DNA of 64,000 nt from Thunnus maccoyii (Eukaryota > Chordata > Actinopteri > Scombriformes > Scombridae), in assembly GCF_910596095.1 (NCBI RefSeq), contig NC_056548.1, positions 5,915,151 to 5,979,150 on the forward strand. The letters are read 5' to 3'. Below the pieces are notes generated by a model that saw nothing but the letters and a program-made list of their open reading frames with translations, did no database searches and had not been told where the DNA came from. The position numbers were made by a program, and so were the translations under genes. This document shows, in pieces, positions 1 through 13,504 of this stretch; within the stretch, counting starts at the first letter, position 1; the number at the start of each line of letters is the position of its first letter.

Positions 1-118
1 GTTTTTTTTCTTCCCAAAAACAAATTATTTTACAAATATTTGTATGAAACAAATATTTGTAAAAAAAAAAAAAAACACCATTTGCTTTGCTGAATATGTA
101 TTTGTATTCGGGGACACC
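1..118 (+). repeat. 3' end of a dispersed repeat, cut by the window edge
   Basis: This segment matches, in the same orientation, the last part of the insertion at about 14,305-15,105. Both have the ATATTTGTATGAAACAAATA core, then a poly-A run, then a stretch ending in ATTTGTATTCGGG. It is therefore the terminal piece of a second copy of that family. The poly-A run is internal rather than terminal. Class unknown. Confidence 0.7.
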
Positions 119-1529
119 CTTGGTGGAAACTTGGGAGAAACCCGGGAAAAACAGGAGAGTTGACAGTTCTGCCATTAACACATCCATGACTCATTCATAG
201 GTGCATGATTTTTCCTTTTTTTTCTAAAGAACACTGGAATGGAAGGACTCCAAAAACAAAGACATGATTTTACCTAAATTATGCCATCTTTTCAGAAATC
301 AACCAAACTGATTTGATTGAGCAGCTCATATGTAAACTCTATAATACCGCCATGTTCTCCACAGAGCCGTTTTTTTTTCTCTTAAAACAGTCAACCAAGG
401 CGCTAACAAGGCTTTAAAAGAACATTATGAATTATAATTTGAGAACATTATGTGCTAATTTCTCCAGGGGTAAGTCTACTAGCTGGATTGTGCCAGGCAC
501 TGTGTGAGGCCTTTTTCATTGCCTTTTGCCTCCCATACACAAAGGCACAACAGAATGAAACCATAACATTTCTCACTGTGCTGCTGCTGCCTATATTTTC
601 ACGCTGTGGTGAGTGGGAGCCCAGCGGACCATGCTGGCAAGTCTGATTCATTCCAGTCATTTTTAGACTTAAGCATTATTCCAACAAGGAAGACACTTAT
701 TACCACAGTCAGGCAGTTTCTACTCAGTCAAATCCCGCGACACCTGCCTGCCCTACAGAACATTATTCCATGAATATGGCTTTGAAGCTGCACACACACA
801 GATTGACACAGTAGTCACACACACCATAATAGTGGGCAGGACACAGGGGTGTACATGCATGCATAAACATATATGAATACACACCCACATCCATACAAAT
901 GCTCACTCGAAGACACACACGGGCTCGCATGCACACACAAAATGAGCTCCACCATTACACAGCTATCCCCTCCACAGCGAGTCCCTCACAGCTCACCATG
1001 GGAGGGTGATGTATATATTTACCGCCTGTAGAATGGATCAGTCACGGAGAAACGCTGCACCAAGCGCAGAGGCAGTAAAGCTAAATTACTTCAAACAGTG
1101 CCGTTTTCACACTGCTGACCGCTCTCACATTGCTGGACACTTTTTTTTCTCCCCCGAATAGATTTACAAACTTTAAGCTGCATTAAGTTATATTTGACCA
1201 CTCCATAACAAGCTGAAGTTTACACCTTTCGCTAAATTTCACAGAAAATCTTCTCAAATGTTTCAAAAGGAGGAATTATATTCAAAATGATTTTGTCCTG
1301 TATTTCATGCATCGAAATTGTGTGGCTATCTGAAGTAATTTTTACAGATCTTCTTGGATAGCTCAAAAACTGCTTTGAGTGAAAGTTAAAAATCAAAAAT
1401 AAGTAGATAATGACATATAGGAGCCCGTCAAAGCAATACAAATACATAGAATCAATGAACAAAACATACAAAACGAACTATGTGCTCAAAATGGCTTAAA
1501 GCTGCAGACTAAGTGTTGATTCTCACTGG
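119..1529. other. Non-coding DNA, CA-rich in part
   Basis: No gene is supported here. About 785-945 is loosely CA-rich with ACACAC tracts and CATGCATG. The short open frames at 448-660 overlap on both strands and show no family motif or splice signals. Confidence 0.6.
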
Positions 1530-2475
1530 GATCAGCACCACTGCCCACTGGTGCTGGAATAGGGGGGACAATGAGACTTTTCATCCCCCCAGTTTAAGGT
1601 GTTATGGTAATAAAGTGGTAATAAAGTCTAAGCCAGGTATTATAGTTAGCCTACTCTAAACATGTTGGATCTTTAAATCCATAATAAATCACAATCAATC
1701 ATTGTGTAATTTAAATTAAATCAAAGTGAGCTGCATCTCATAAAATCTGATTATGAATTCTGTGTGTGTGTGACATGTCGTGTTTGTTTGCCTAACTGCA
1801 CATCAGGTGTTTTTAGTGAGGTGGACAAGCTACTGCGTCTCTACCTCACTGCGCTGATGTCCAACGCCACGGCCGAGCAGAGTCTCTCGAGTCTCCGTCG
1901 TTTGGAGACCTGCTGCATCAGATCTACAATGACAGAGAAACTTAACAATCTACTTTTCCTGCACATCCGCAAATACCTGACTGACGACTTGGACGTGAAC
2001 AAAGTGTTGAATAACTTTTGCTTTAGGGGTGATAGACACACTCAGTACTTTGGAAAATAAGCCTAGGGGACTAAACCTCACTCTGCTGCGGTGTTGTTTA
2101 TTTGTATATTGGATGTAAAGACTCCGTTTTAACAGGGCATGAATTTGTGTTCTGTTTCGAACCTTATTAAAAACACACAGGAACCAGGATGCTCCTTTTT
2201 TAGTCAAATCTTTTTAGCCGCTTGTTGGCGGACCACTATGCTAAAAAAAAAAAAAAAGAAGCTGCTACGATTTTGATCTGAAAGTACCCTGATGAGAAGA
2301 GGGAATGCATTTCTTACTATCTACTTACTAGTTACTTCTACAAAAATGGTAGGCTAGGCTGAGATTGAAAGGAAGTTGACGAGAAAAAGTTCACTAGCCT
2401 ATTACGTCATCCAAAGCTGGATGCCCCCCCCCGCCCCACCTTCAAAACTCATCCCGGCACCACTACCATCTCTTT
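1530..2475 (+). mobile_element. Internally deleted hAT-type DNA transposon
   Basis: The left end (from about 1,535) reads CACTGGTGCTGGAATAGGGG. The reverse complement of the right end (about 2,420-2,470) reads as GTGGTGCCGGGATGAG followed by a G-rich run, so the two ends look like degenerate terminal inverted repeats. Between them is a recognisable C-terminal piece of a hAT transposase at 1,764-2,060. At about 0.95 kb the element is far shorter than an autonomous hAT, so most of the transposase is missing. Exact termini and the expected 8-bp target duplication were not resolved. Confidence 0.55.
1764..2060 (+). pseudogene. hAT transposase C-terminal dimerisation domain, remnant
   Basis: The frame carries the usual end of a hAT transposase (hATC dimerisation region): a run with SNATAEQSLSSLRRLETC, then RSTMTEKLNNLLFLHI and a final acidic LTDDLD stretch. 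In the family this domain mediates transposase multimerisation in the nucleus. In intact proteins the first motif is usually SNASAERSFSALRRLKT, so this copy has only mild changes. The preceding zinc finger and RNase H-like catalytic core are absent. A pyrimidine-rich TTTGCCTAACTGCACATCAG upstream (near 1,788-1,807) may be an old splice acceptor, so the first residues of the open frame are probably not real coding. The stop at 2,058-2,060 is natural for this family. Remnant, not functional. Confidence 0.8.
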
Positions 2476-5400
2476 ACCCAGCAATTTAGTAATGTACTTC
2501 TATAAAGCTGGAGGACTCACAAGGCACACATTAAAAAAAAAAAAAAAAAGATCAAAATTAAAGCAGCAGAGACAGAGATATCCTGGCTTTTAGTGCCTAG
2601 TATGAGTGACCTCCACACCTCCAGTTTATAATGCAGGCTTTCTGTTACACATTTTAGACCCTGAACCCAAGCCCCCCCCCCCCCCGAGCACACAGAAGAC
2701 ATTATACAACTGGATGAGTATACACCAGCACAAGTAAACTGGACTAAATGTGCAAAATCGATGGAGAGCCCCTTTAAAACGACATGCAGTCTGTTGATCC
2801 AGTGTTAACTTGAAAACGTCAAAGCGTAGCTCTATTATCTACTACGGTGAGAGTATACTTACTGAGAGCTTTATCTCTTTTTAAGTGCCCTTGAGCAAGA
2901 CATAACCCTTACCTGGTGCCTTTAAAGGTGCTCAAATCTGATTGAAGGCCTCATTTACATTTTGCCCTGAGCTTTAATTAAACCAATTAAATTATTCCTG
3001 CCTCAATGAAGCATTTCGATCATGGTTGCCTGCCATGCTGCTTGAACAGACACAGCAGAGTACTACATGGATATAGACATGAGTGGCATCCACAGTCTGC
3101 TGCTTGGATGTCTTCTTCTCTTTGTGTGGGTCCCTGTTATGACTGAACAACAATGTTAATCAGGAAGTACCATGAACATTATGTTCCAGTGTGACATTAC
3201 TCACATTTTCTGTGCATACAATCAGATTCATATTGATGATTATTGTGATGAGAAAAATGTAACGGTTTGATGAGAAACAGCTGCAATGAAACGTGGCTAT
3301 GGCAGTTCAATACTGCTCAGCGATGCCGTATGATTAATTTAAAATCGCCAAAATCGCTTTGGAGGAACGTGCAAGTCAAGTCTGCTCCCATCGTGACTCT
3401 TTCATCTACCATCAAACCAGAAAAAAAAGTCCCTCCACCTTCTTTGAAATCAACATAGCATTTACACTTTAGGACGCCCAGATGGCTCATATCTTCGCTG
3501 TGATTACACCTAGACTATCTCAGTTGCAAACACAATGAATATAGCCTACCGACAATTTAAACGGCACCTACTTTGGAAAAACACCACGTGGGAAAGTGGG
3601 AAAATCTTTTGTGAACTGAGCAGCATTTCAAAGTTGTACCTTAACAACTCTAGTCTCTTTGATTCACTGTGAACATGATTAAATGAACATTGTGTTCAGC
3701 TAAATGTTGCCTGCTAAACTTCTTTACATATTCCATTTTATGCATGTGGCCTTTATCACAGCTGTTCTAAAGTGCTTACATTTTGAGTATGCACAGAATC
3801 CCAGACCCCTGCAGAATCATTGACATTTGTTTTCCATTAAGCACTTTAAAACTACAGTAGTCAGATGTGTAAAATACTGATAACAGCAGAAGCTTGTATG
3901 CTGGTTCTGATGGAAAAAAAATTTGCAATCTTGCAATAAGGTGTTTCAGTGGTTAAAGAAACAGTTTTGTGATTTCTGCAGCAGATATTTTGTCCATCTG
4001 TGCTTAAGTGTGAACCCTAGTTATTCCTCCAGCACTTATCTTTGTGCTTTGACGATCATGCTGACATGTATACTTGTCTCACTGGAAGTGTTTAAAATAG
4101 TGATTTAAGAGTTTAAGAGCATTATTCAAAAACACCCCCAATAATATCATCTAAGTCTGCTTAAAAACAGGTCGTATTGGACAATTCATCAATTCACAAT
4201 TAAGCCAACATTCAGCACCTCTGCACAGTGATATTCATGTAGTGTGGCTAAAAGTACATTTGTAATACATTTATTACTCACATCAACCATGAAAATGATC
4301 TCAAATTTTACTGATAAAGCTCCACTGATAAATATTTTTACTGTGATGAGTACACGTGTTGTGACAGAGGTCGCCCGCAGTGACAAACCTACACAGAATT
4401 CATCACCCGACTCTGTAGCCCTTAGGAGTTTTTTTGGGGTTTTTTTAGCCCTTTTGCAATTCATTGTTCTGGTTTTAAGACACATTAACTGTGGTTCAGT
4501 GACAAATCTCTCTTCAACCTTGTTTCCAGCAGCAGCAGGCAGCTGTTTTCAGCCAATAAAACTCTGATAAAGCCACTGTATGTGACTTGCCCTCCACTGA
4601 ACAGCAGCAGAGTTAGGAGACTGGCTGTTGATGAAAGCTGAATATCTAGCAGCTCAAAAGACAGATATTTTTCTCAGAAGTTGGTGAAGACTAAAGCAGA
4701 ACTAAAAGGGGAGTAAATATTGGACTTATTGGATGTTCATCAGTCGGACAGAAACACGACTACAGTTGAACACCTGCATTGTTCTGTGTGTTTCTTCATA
4801 TAGCAATAATTTGTCAGATTGTAAGTATGCCAAGGTCTGTTTTTTGTTTGTTTGTTTTCCTGGCATCAAAAATCAAATCTGTCTATAACCATACTCACTG
4901 TCTTGAATATTTCTGCATATATTGTAGAAATATTTCATAGGATAATAAACATTATCTCATATCATCTTTCTGTTTGGCAAGTGAGCTGAAAATATAAAAA
5001 GCTGGACTGAAGTGAACCAAAAACAGTCACTTACTATTTGCCTGAATGAACACGCTAAAGCATTTTCCTGGAATCTGCTCACAAAGCTTCTTTCCTTTAG
5101 GTCTTTAAAATAATATTTGACTATGATAACTGATATGTTTGCAATAACAGCTATCTGTTCCAAAGCAAACTTTAATACCGTTATGTTCCTGCTGGGTGTG
5201 CTGATTTAAATGCGACTAATCGGGGGAATTCAATGCTAGTTGCTATCTGCAAGAACAATGGGAGTTTTTTTTTTTTTTTTCTTTTTTTCTGAGAAACAAA
5301 GAAACTTTTCTTCCCCTGTGAACTAGAGAAGCTGCACAGTTTGCAGCGACAGATAATGCAGCCTAATGCGCACAGCTTTGGATTGATGACTGCCTGCCTG

Positions 5401-6090
5401 TCAGTGGGATATCTGATGCCGTTTCTGAACTGAATCCTACGAGCAGCGGAGAGAGATGTGGTGGGTTTTGAAACATATCCCATGATGTGTGTTATACACT
5501 GAGCACCATTTGGTTCATCTCTATGCTTTTGATATGGTGTAGAGTTGATGCAACGCTCCATCCTCCTTATTCTGTCACTGATCGCAGTTAATCCTCTTTT
5601 TTTTTTTTTTAAACATGTCAATTTTTCTCTGCTGAGGTTTTTTTTTTTTATTTGAATCTTTTGCTGCTACTCGTCAAACCCTACACCAGGAATAAAACAA
5701 AAATCAAAAATAAGTTTTGAATACCATTTTCTCCTCCTTTTTTTTTTGCATTGTTAAATCATTTCCATATTAAGGCTTTTTTTTTTGCCCCTGAGTTGCA
5801 CTGGAACAGAGCCACTAAAGTGAGAGTTGAGGATTAGAATATAATCTCTGACTCCTTGCAACTTCTGTGCAGTGCTATCATTTCCAACTGCACAGGAAAG
5901 GGTTTTTTTTTTTTCTGTTGGTGGAGGGCCAAATCCATTGCGTTTCCATTTTTCAACCTCTCCTGCTGCCCTTATCCAATTCAGCGCTTATGATTGTAAT
6001 ACTAAAACAGAGCGAGTTGTCAAACCAGAAACAGCAATGATGAATGCCCCGCTGCTCTGTGTGCTTGTTTGTTTTGGGGTGGCGTTGGTT
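2476..6090. other. Non-coding DNA
   Basis: No gene found. Homopolymer tracts occur near 2,530 (A), 2,670 (C), 5,270 (T), 5,600 (T) and 5,890 (T). At about 2,883-2,915 the text AGTGCCCTTGAGCAAGACAT resembles the body of a teleost tRNA-derived SINE. The stretch 2,960-3,055 is AATTAA-rich, of complex sequence and free of repeat character. Open frames up to 146 codons (5,181-5,621) run through T/A homopolymers and lack protein-like composition. Confidence 0.5.
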
Positions 6091-6138
6091 GCGGGGGGAG
6101 GGGGGGGGAAGGTGAGGGGTGGGGGGAGGGAGGGGGGC
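6091..6138 (+). repeat. G-run tract, potential G-quadruplex
   Basis: About 48 bases are almost pure G with A/T interruptions and contain at least five runs of four or more G, so the tract satisfies the simple four-run quadruplex pattern on the + strand. It follows TGTTTTGGGGTGGCGTTGG. No promoter or exon could be tied to it. Confidence 0.75.
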
Positions 6139-8285
6139 AGAATTGAATTTTATGCTTACTTGTTGAGGTGCATTTTCTTGACCACGGCTGCTCTGCTGTA
6201 CTCTAGCAGGCAACATTGATTAAATGGAATAGTTCTGTTATCTGGATAAAAAGGGGAGAAACATGAGGACGATATGGGCAAGAGAAAATAATGAGTTCTT
6301 TCATCTTGGCAGTGAGGGCGTCTGCGTCTTTCAGACTTCCCTGGGAGATGTACACAGCTTAAGGAAACGATTAATTAGAAAATGTCAACCTTGTGTCTGC
6401 GTGCTATGTGTGTGGAATAATAACATTTTTGATGTGAATATGACAGCACATTTCCTTTTGGCTGCTTTCAGACCAACTCAAAGACACGCAATCAATTGAT
6501 TCTGAAGAGGGAGAGAAAATAATTAGCCGCCTACGTTACTGCCACTGCTCTGAAGAAGACAAGGAGCTGTTAATGATTCTATGGCGCTGAACGTTTCGCA
6601 TATTTCATATCATAATCAGACTAGGTGATAATCCTGCACCAGAATTCTCACTGTCCATATGTGTGTGGGTGAGGCAGGTACTTGGTGTGGAAAGTTGGAG
6701 AAAATAAACAAAATCGGTCAGAAGCCATAAGTCATAATGACTCATGGGGATGACTTTTTGAGGAGCTGTGGCCTAAAACAGCATACGCTTCAGAAAAATG
6801 CTATTACCAGACAGTCATCATCCTACGTGGTTAAAATATAGAGGATTCCAAACTCTTTCTAAAACTTTGCTTAAAAATTAAGTAAGCAAAACGAGTGAAA
6901 AAGAAACTAGAAGAGTAAATAGGTCATGAGGCCCTCTGACCCCCTTCTCATTAAGACACAAATGGTTCAGTCTGAACCTGCACTTCAGTTTGATCATAAC
7001 CTAACGTGGCTAATTGTGCTGACTGCTGGCATGCAAGGTGCTTTTCCTCATCATCAAAGCTAAATCTGGATACCCAAAAACAGAAAATATGAAAGGAAAG
7101 AAATAAAAAAAAAATGAGGGAAAACAACACATGGCGCATTTCAGTAAGGAAAAAGTTGGGGTTGCTAATTGTGTAAAACTGTGTTGTATAGTCACTGGCT
7201 TATGTCTCTTTCAGTCTGAAAAGCTTAGTTTAACAGATTCTTTAGTGTTTTATCATAATTGTACAGCACAAGGAATAAATGCAAATGATCAGTCTTTCTG
7301 TTTGGACAGAAGAGTGAAGAGGACACATGCTGAATTTATATAAATGCAGCAATGACATCAATATTTATACAAAGTGATACAAGAGATGATGTGTCAGTTT
7401 AGGACCGAGCTTATAATGTGACAGTTTTAAACACACGACTGCATTCATATATATACAAGAGCAGCTGCAGAGAAGAAAACAGCAGGTTTACCCTCAATCT
7501 GATAATATACAGTAAGACAAGGTGAGTTCAATAGATGAAGGCTAAAATGTGAATATTAGCAATTATTCCAATTTACTGAAATGTACTCATTTAAGCTTGT
7601 TCTGCTAATATTACGAGCATGTCAAGAGAATATTATCAATTCTCTATATGTCCAGAGTAGATTGAAAAGTCTAAAAGTGTTATTCAACTTTTTTTTTAAA
7701 GAGTGCAGTGATCCCAAACTGTCTCATATACAGCTGACTTTTTTTCAAAGATTTCCTGGCCTTCTAGATGTGCTCCTTTGGTGTAGTAACCAAATCTGCC
7801 TTTCAGACCCACGAGGGCTTTAAGATGGCCACATAGGTAAATGCTTCCTCCTCCATCTGCCTTGATAATCCTTGCTAAAACACACATAGATCACAATTAA
7901 TGGGAGCCGCCTCGGCTCTCTCCGAATCCCTTTTTATCCATTTAGCCACGCTGACTCCACAAGGACCTGTCCCTTTCAGAGACACTCTGTAAGTTTGTTT
8001 TAGCTTGGCTTAATCAAGTTCTGTGCCAAGTTAAAGGCCTTTGAGGAACCTTTAGGGGTTCTTTAGAGGGCAACCTCAGGGGAACTTCAAAAAGTTCCTT
8101 AAAGAATTCCTTTATTAATATTTCACAAAATCCAAAGGGACTTTTACAAAACTTATATCAACACATAGAGGGAAGAAGCGTGGCTTTTTGTCTACTAGGA
8201 CCTGGAAAACCCAAAGACACACATGGAAAACATGCTTGTTGTCTGCTAAACCCAAAGTCCACTGGGAATAACTAATTTAGCCAAG
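6139..8285. other. Non-coding DNA
   Basis: No gene found. About 6,505-6,610 and 7,895-8,060 read as complex, non-repetitive sequence with AATTAGC and TTAATCAAG-type motifs and could be conserved non-coding elements, but this cannot be tested from one genome. The short open frames show no domain signature. Confidence 0.45.
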
Positions 8286-8510
8286 CTTATTATTACTGCT
8301 AAAACAATCAACTAATAAATTGATTAGCTGACTGACTGAAAACTCTCAGATTGGCTGACATCGCAGACAAAGATTTCCTGCTTTTGTCTGTTTTATACAG
8401 ATGTAAAATGAATGTCATGCATTTCAAATGTCTTGTTGGGCTTTGGGAAATTGTGAGGGGCCTTTTCCCATTGTTTTCTAACATTTTATAGAAATTGACA
8501 GACATTAAGC
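8286..8510 (+). mobile_element. hAT-type MITE, family A copy 1 (degenerate)
   Basis: Contains the family's internal blocks: GGGCTTTGGGAAATTGTGA, then TTCTAACATTTTATAGA, and AATTGATTAG near the left end. The same blocks occur in the copies at 46.5, 49.7, 53.1, 56.8 and 60.9 kb. The family's terminal TTAGTTGCAGCCCTA is not preserved here. Confidence 0.5.
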
Positions 8511-8839
8511 AGTTTCTTAACCTGATAATTTATAATTTATTTAGGATTATTTTGGTTTGTTTTTGTTCAATCAAAGAAATATACCAATTAAAGAATTATT
8601 TATCTAAGTTGACTAACAACAAATCTGTATATCTGCATCAATCTTACGCTTTTTTGTTGCCATTTTTTTATATCACAAGATCAGACTTATTTGAATTGCA
8701 GAAAAATCTTCACTTCAGAGGTCTGAAAGAAGGCTGGCAATTTCTTTGTTTCTCGTCTTTATGCCACCTAAATATCACTGCAGTTTTTAATTTCTAGTTT
8801 TTAAACATACAACATGTAAAAAAGGGAAGTTTATAAGTT

Positions 8840-9015
8840 GTATTTTTTCATTTTTGGCAAAGCTAGGCTAGCAATTTCCCCCTCTTCCAGTGTTTATCCC
8901 AAGCTAGGCTAAACACATCTCTGACATATCCTTGGACTGGGTGCACAGAGCTCAAATTTATATTGATTTGACTGAGTAAGACATCAAACAAGCGTATTTC
9001 TCAAAATGCCGAAGT
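8840..9015 (-). mobile_element. Short dispersed repeat, family B copy 1
   Basis: The reverse strand shares the core of the repeat at 16,520-16,790: a block around AGCTTAGC/AGCCTAGC, a block around GTCTCTGTG/GATGTG, and a border reading AAATACGCTT near 9,000. Sequences of this kind are very common in spiny-rayed fish introns. Family B has no coding capacity. Confidence 0.5.
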
Positions 9016-12000
9016 AGTCCATTTAGGAGCTTGGTGAAGATCTTTGATGACCCCCGATGAACCCTGGTTTTGTAAAGTGTGATGTTGCCAGACGCAGCCT
9101 TCTCCACTGGCCTCTAAGACCAAGTTAAACATGGAGACAGTGTGAGGTTATTTATTGCCTCCATAAAAGCTGGTGAGTGCGAAAGGGAAGAAGGGTGGAA
9201 GATGGAAGATAGGGCGAGAGATGGAGCAGCTGCAGGCTCGGCTTTCAGAGAGGCTGTAGTTTGTTATCAGAAGAGGATCGAGCGTCACACAAATCAAAGC
9301 AGGAAAGCTACATCAGGAGGAATAAATTCACTGACGCACACATGCGGCACAAGACACACAGTCGCATGTAAGTGAAGAGTAAGAGGTGGGCACCTTAAAA
9401 TCTCTACTTGCGGATAAGCACACATAATCGCACACACAGACAGACACCTACAGACCAACATGATGCAGACACACACTCAGTATATGATTCATACTCTACA
9501 AACAATTTCACACTTCCTCATTATGCCTCAGCCATAAGCACATGCACACAAATGCACACCCATACACAGTAAACAAACAAACACAGATAACCACCCCCCC
9601 TTTTCATACAAACAATTTACCACTTACCCACTCTGCCAATTTTGTGGCAAAAAAAAAAAAACCCCAACAAAAAAACACTAGTCCCTGTTCAGTAGCTGAT
9701 AGTGACTGCATCAAGGCTTCCAACAGCCTGAAGATGAGCAAGTTCAGCTGAGGTTATTGGATTAGTCCCTCTTCTCTTTGTAGTGTTGTGTCCTTAACTT
9801 ATAGGGTACAGTGGATCAGCCTCTCTGTAAAAGGATGACAGGGCAGCAGGTTAGTTTCGAAGCAGAGTTCAGCTTGTTATAGCCTGAATTCTCCAGGTTC
9901 ATCAATAGCACTAGAGAGGAAGACAAAGGTTTCGTCACTCCGGCATGAGCTGGATGGTGGCAGGTATTACATGTTCAGTTCTGAAGGAGGCTCCAGTCAT
10001 TCAGACTGACATTCGCACTTTGAAAAGAATGAGGAGGCTGTGTGCTTTTGACATTGAGACCACTGTGTTAGTGCAGAAGGCTCCTGGCAAAAAATGTGGT
10101 GTTGAACAGCAAAAAAGTTTATTCCCTATCCTGTTTACCCATTTCAAAATTTACTTTTAACAATAGCCTCAGTGTTACTGAACATAGAAACATGAGACTC
10201 TCCGGGATAATCTAACAATCATAAAGGTTTATGTTCCAACTGACAACAATAGGTTTATGCTCAACATACTATAATAACCATGAGCTTCGGCTGCCGTTGC
10301 TATGGAGAAGAAGCCAGAGAGAGACACTAATCAGAGTGGTAGCAAATTCAAAATACTTTATTATTGAATTGAAACAACTGCATAACGGCTCCAACTGTGA
10401 GTCACGCAACATTGTCTGTAGGAAAAATGAATGTGACTTATTTCTGGAACTAGGTGACCTAAAATAGCTCCTGCCACTCCACACTCTTATATGATAAAAA
10501 AACTCCATAAAATCCATAATATGAAGAATAATAATTGACCTTTTTAGTTGAATTACCCCATTAGAATTAGCTTTTACAGAGGTCTCTTTTATAATAGCGG
10601 TCTAATAGGGAAAAGGGATTTTGTTTTTGCAGTACCACGGCTTGCCACATGGGCTAATTGGCAACAAAGATGAACGCTTGCACCGTATCCAGTCCCCTTA
10701 ATACATCTATGGTGCAACCGCAAGCTTATTGAAATGAAATACACGCTAAGTTTCCAGATTTGTAAAATCTCTGTCTCGTAATATTATAGACTGCTGTGTA
10801 GTGTCATCAAACTCACGGATCTATTACTCAAACTGAAATTGCGGGATTGTATTTCAACTTCTCACCTGTACACATAGCAACACATTTAAACCAACACAGC
10901 AACTTAATTTATTCTTTTTTGCACAGCTTTTATTTTATGTGTGAATGCAGCTGAAGTGCTTGTGAGCAAAGCCCTACATTGTTCCAAAAGGATTTAAGTT
11001 CAAATTAATTCATTATTTAATTAAATTAACATACAGTGATAGGTGGGTGAGCACGTTGGATGCACTTAAAGCAAACAGCAAGGCACCTTTGTCTAATTGA
11101 TTCCAGTGATGTATTTCACACGCTGCTTATGTAATGTGGGTATAAGAAATGTTCATCTCCAAGCAGGAAAAAATTATGGCACATATCACGGCATATGTTC
11201 TCTGTTTCCAACTGGTGGTTTAGGATGAACTGGTATTGCTGCTGAGGGCTTCAGTTATCATCAACTGTTTTAGTCAAAACCAAAACTAAATAGGCTTCAT
11301 ACTTTGTATATGTTGCTAGCTAACTTTAGCTATCAATTTAGCTCACTGCATATTCACTCTTTATGGGGTTTTTTTTGTAGAAAAAGTGGTGTCTAGAGGG
11401 CCCTTTGCAGTGACATGAACACTGGTTCAGCACAGTTACTACTATTGTTGTCATTGTTGTGTAATCAACATTTTTGTTGAACAAAAAAGAGGCTGCTTGG
11501 GCTGAATTTTGTACTACCTTTTATGCGCACACGTGCTCCTAAATACATTTTACAGTTCGCACACATCTATTTTTAGTCGCAAATTCAAGTGAAATGCTTG
11601 TACTGTCGCACCCTGGGAAAGAGTGTTAATGAGACATGTTACACTCACACCGAATCAGATGCACGTTAAAGTTTTATTTAGAGCCAGATATCCTCAAGTC
11701 TCTCTCAAAGAATGTGTAATAAATTCAACCTGAACCAGAGCCAGATAGTATCTTTAGGTTGGAGACAAACAGTTAATTTCTGTGATTATTACTTATTGAA
11801 GATATAGCAGCTTTAGCCAGAAGGTGGACTGATTAGACCAGACCCCTGCCTAGCACAATCCACAAACTGAGTTTTATCACATAATGCAGAGCTAGAGTTC
11901 CAACGGCCAAAACTAAATAGATGTTGTCAGGTATGTCCCGTTCATAATGATAAAATGAAGTTGCTCAGCGCCCAGACTCCACACCGACACCCCTGCGGTC

Positions 12001-13500
12001 TGACTTTTAACTTGACAATTTGTCACATTTCATCAGTTTTCAGTGTGGAGCAACAGTTCAAAATCAGGCAAGAAGGGAACTGAGTGAAACACGGTTGTGA
12101 TTGGTGTGCTAATGATGTGCCTTTTGTTTACCACATGACAGCCTCACACTGAAGTGTGCACACGCATACTACTTGGACACACACACAGCCTTTGATATTC
12201 ACACAGAGATCCTTCTGTCAAACATCAACTTGTTTCATTTTTAATGCAGTAAGCGCCTGGCTGTAGTTTTAAAGCTGTGACATTTGTGTCACTGATTTCT
12301 GACAGCCACCCTGTCAGCCGATAAACAACATCATGTTACAAGCACAACATTCAAACCTTCAAGCAGTCTTTCCCCTATATTCATGCACCGCTGCAGAATT
12401 GTGAGTGCTGCCACTAAAATTTCACATCATCATTAATATCAGTTGGCTACTAATGATTTTAACTTGCACACTGTGCAAGCACGATAACACCCTACATTAT
12501 CATGGAATTGTTTTGAGTCGACTAGTGCATCAAATCACAGAATCCTTCCTCTCCTCATTCTTCAAAGGACATCTGAGTGAAAGTTAGTTATAAAAGAAGC
12601 ATATCTTCTTTAAGGAATAGGGCAGTGTGTAATGTATGTGGTTGAGCGAATGTGAGAGACTGAGCGGCAGAAAAGTGTCAGTGAATGCGAGTGGAGCAGA
12701 AGAAAAGGTTAGCAGTAAGCAGCCTCTCAAGACCAAGAAAAGTCCCCTCTGTTGCCTCCTTAACTGCTGGAAAAGTGAAGGGAGTTAGCCCAGAAGCTAG
12801 CGACAATGGATTAGCCTAACCTGACCAGGCTCACATAAGATGGACTGACCTTTAAAGTGGACCAGCTATTGTCATTTCCCCCCAATGGAGTACAAATGTA
12901 GTAGTTTTTTTAAAATGCTTCTGCGTTCTCGGTCTTGAAACTGGAATCCAGCAAAGGCCAGTAATTCATGGTAATGTTCAAGATCATTTTTTTCAATAAA
13001 ACCCAAAATGATTAGAACGATTCAGAGTTTTCTCAAATCTTACACTTGGCATAGCCTGTTCCAGACCTTCCAGTTCATCTCCCACATCTCTGTTGTTCTG
13101 TGATTCAAATAGGTCCGGTGTTGTGCCGAGTGACCGCCGTTTGTGCTGGGCAGAACAACTGACCAATCACAGTTTAAGAGGCAGGATTAAGAACAGGGGA
13201 CGTCAGCCTCCTAACAGGGATGTACCGACCTAACTTGATACCTCAACTCAGGGTATCTGTCAATACAGACAACCAATCTGATAACCAACGTCTTCTTTTG
13301 CCCCAATTTAAAATCTATATACCTCAATGTGTGAAACTCCACTGCATCCCCACTCCGTAGACAGATACAGTAGCTACCTAAATGACCGATTTAAAGCAGA
13401 TATTTTTCTTTTATCGATGTAAAAGAAGCGGTTACATTAACCTCAGTTTCAGCTGAACATTACATTGGCAAGATAGATATGTAACTTGCTATGTAGGTTA
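9016..13500. other. Non-coding DNA
   Basis: No gene is supported. CA-rich microsatellite-like sequence lies at about 9,335-9,580, with a C7 then A12 run near 9,594-9,661. About 10,565-10,740 and 10,930-11,130 are complex, non-repetitive tracts rich in AATTA/TTAAT motifs and are candidates for conserved non-coding elements. Open frames of 60-100 codons here are unspliced, overlap on both strands and look like chance. Confidence 0.5.
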
Positions 13501-13504
13501 GGGA

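Noticed and set aside
5181-5621. 146-codon minus-strand frame
   Set aside because: Runs through T/A homopolymers giving poly-Lys and poly-Phe; not protein-like.
5872-6219. 115-codon + frame through the G-run tract
   Set aside because: A Gly-rich string created by the G runs; it has no initiation context and no neighbouring exon.
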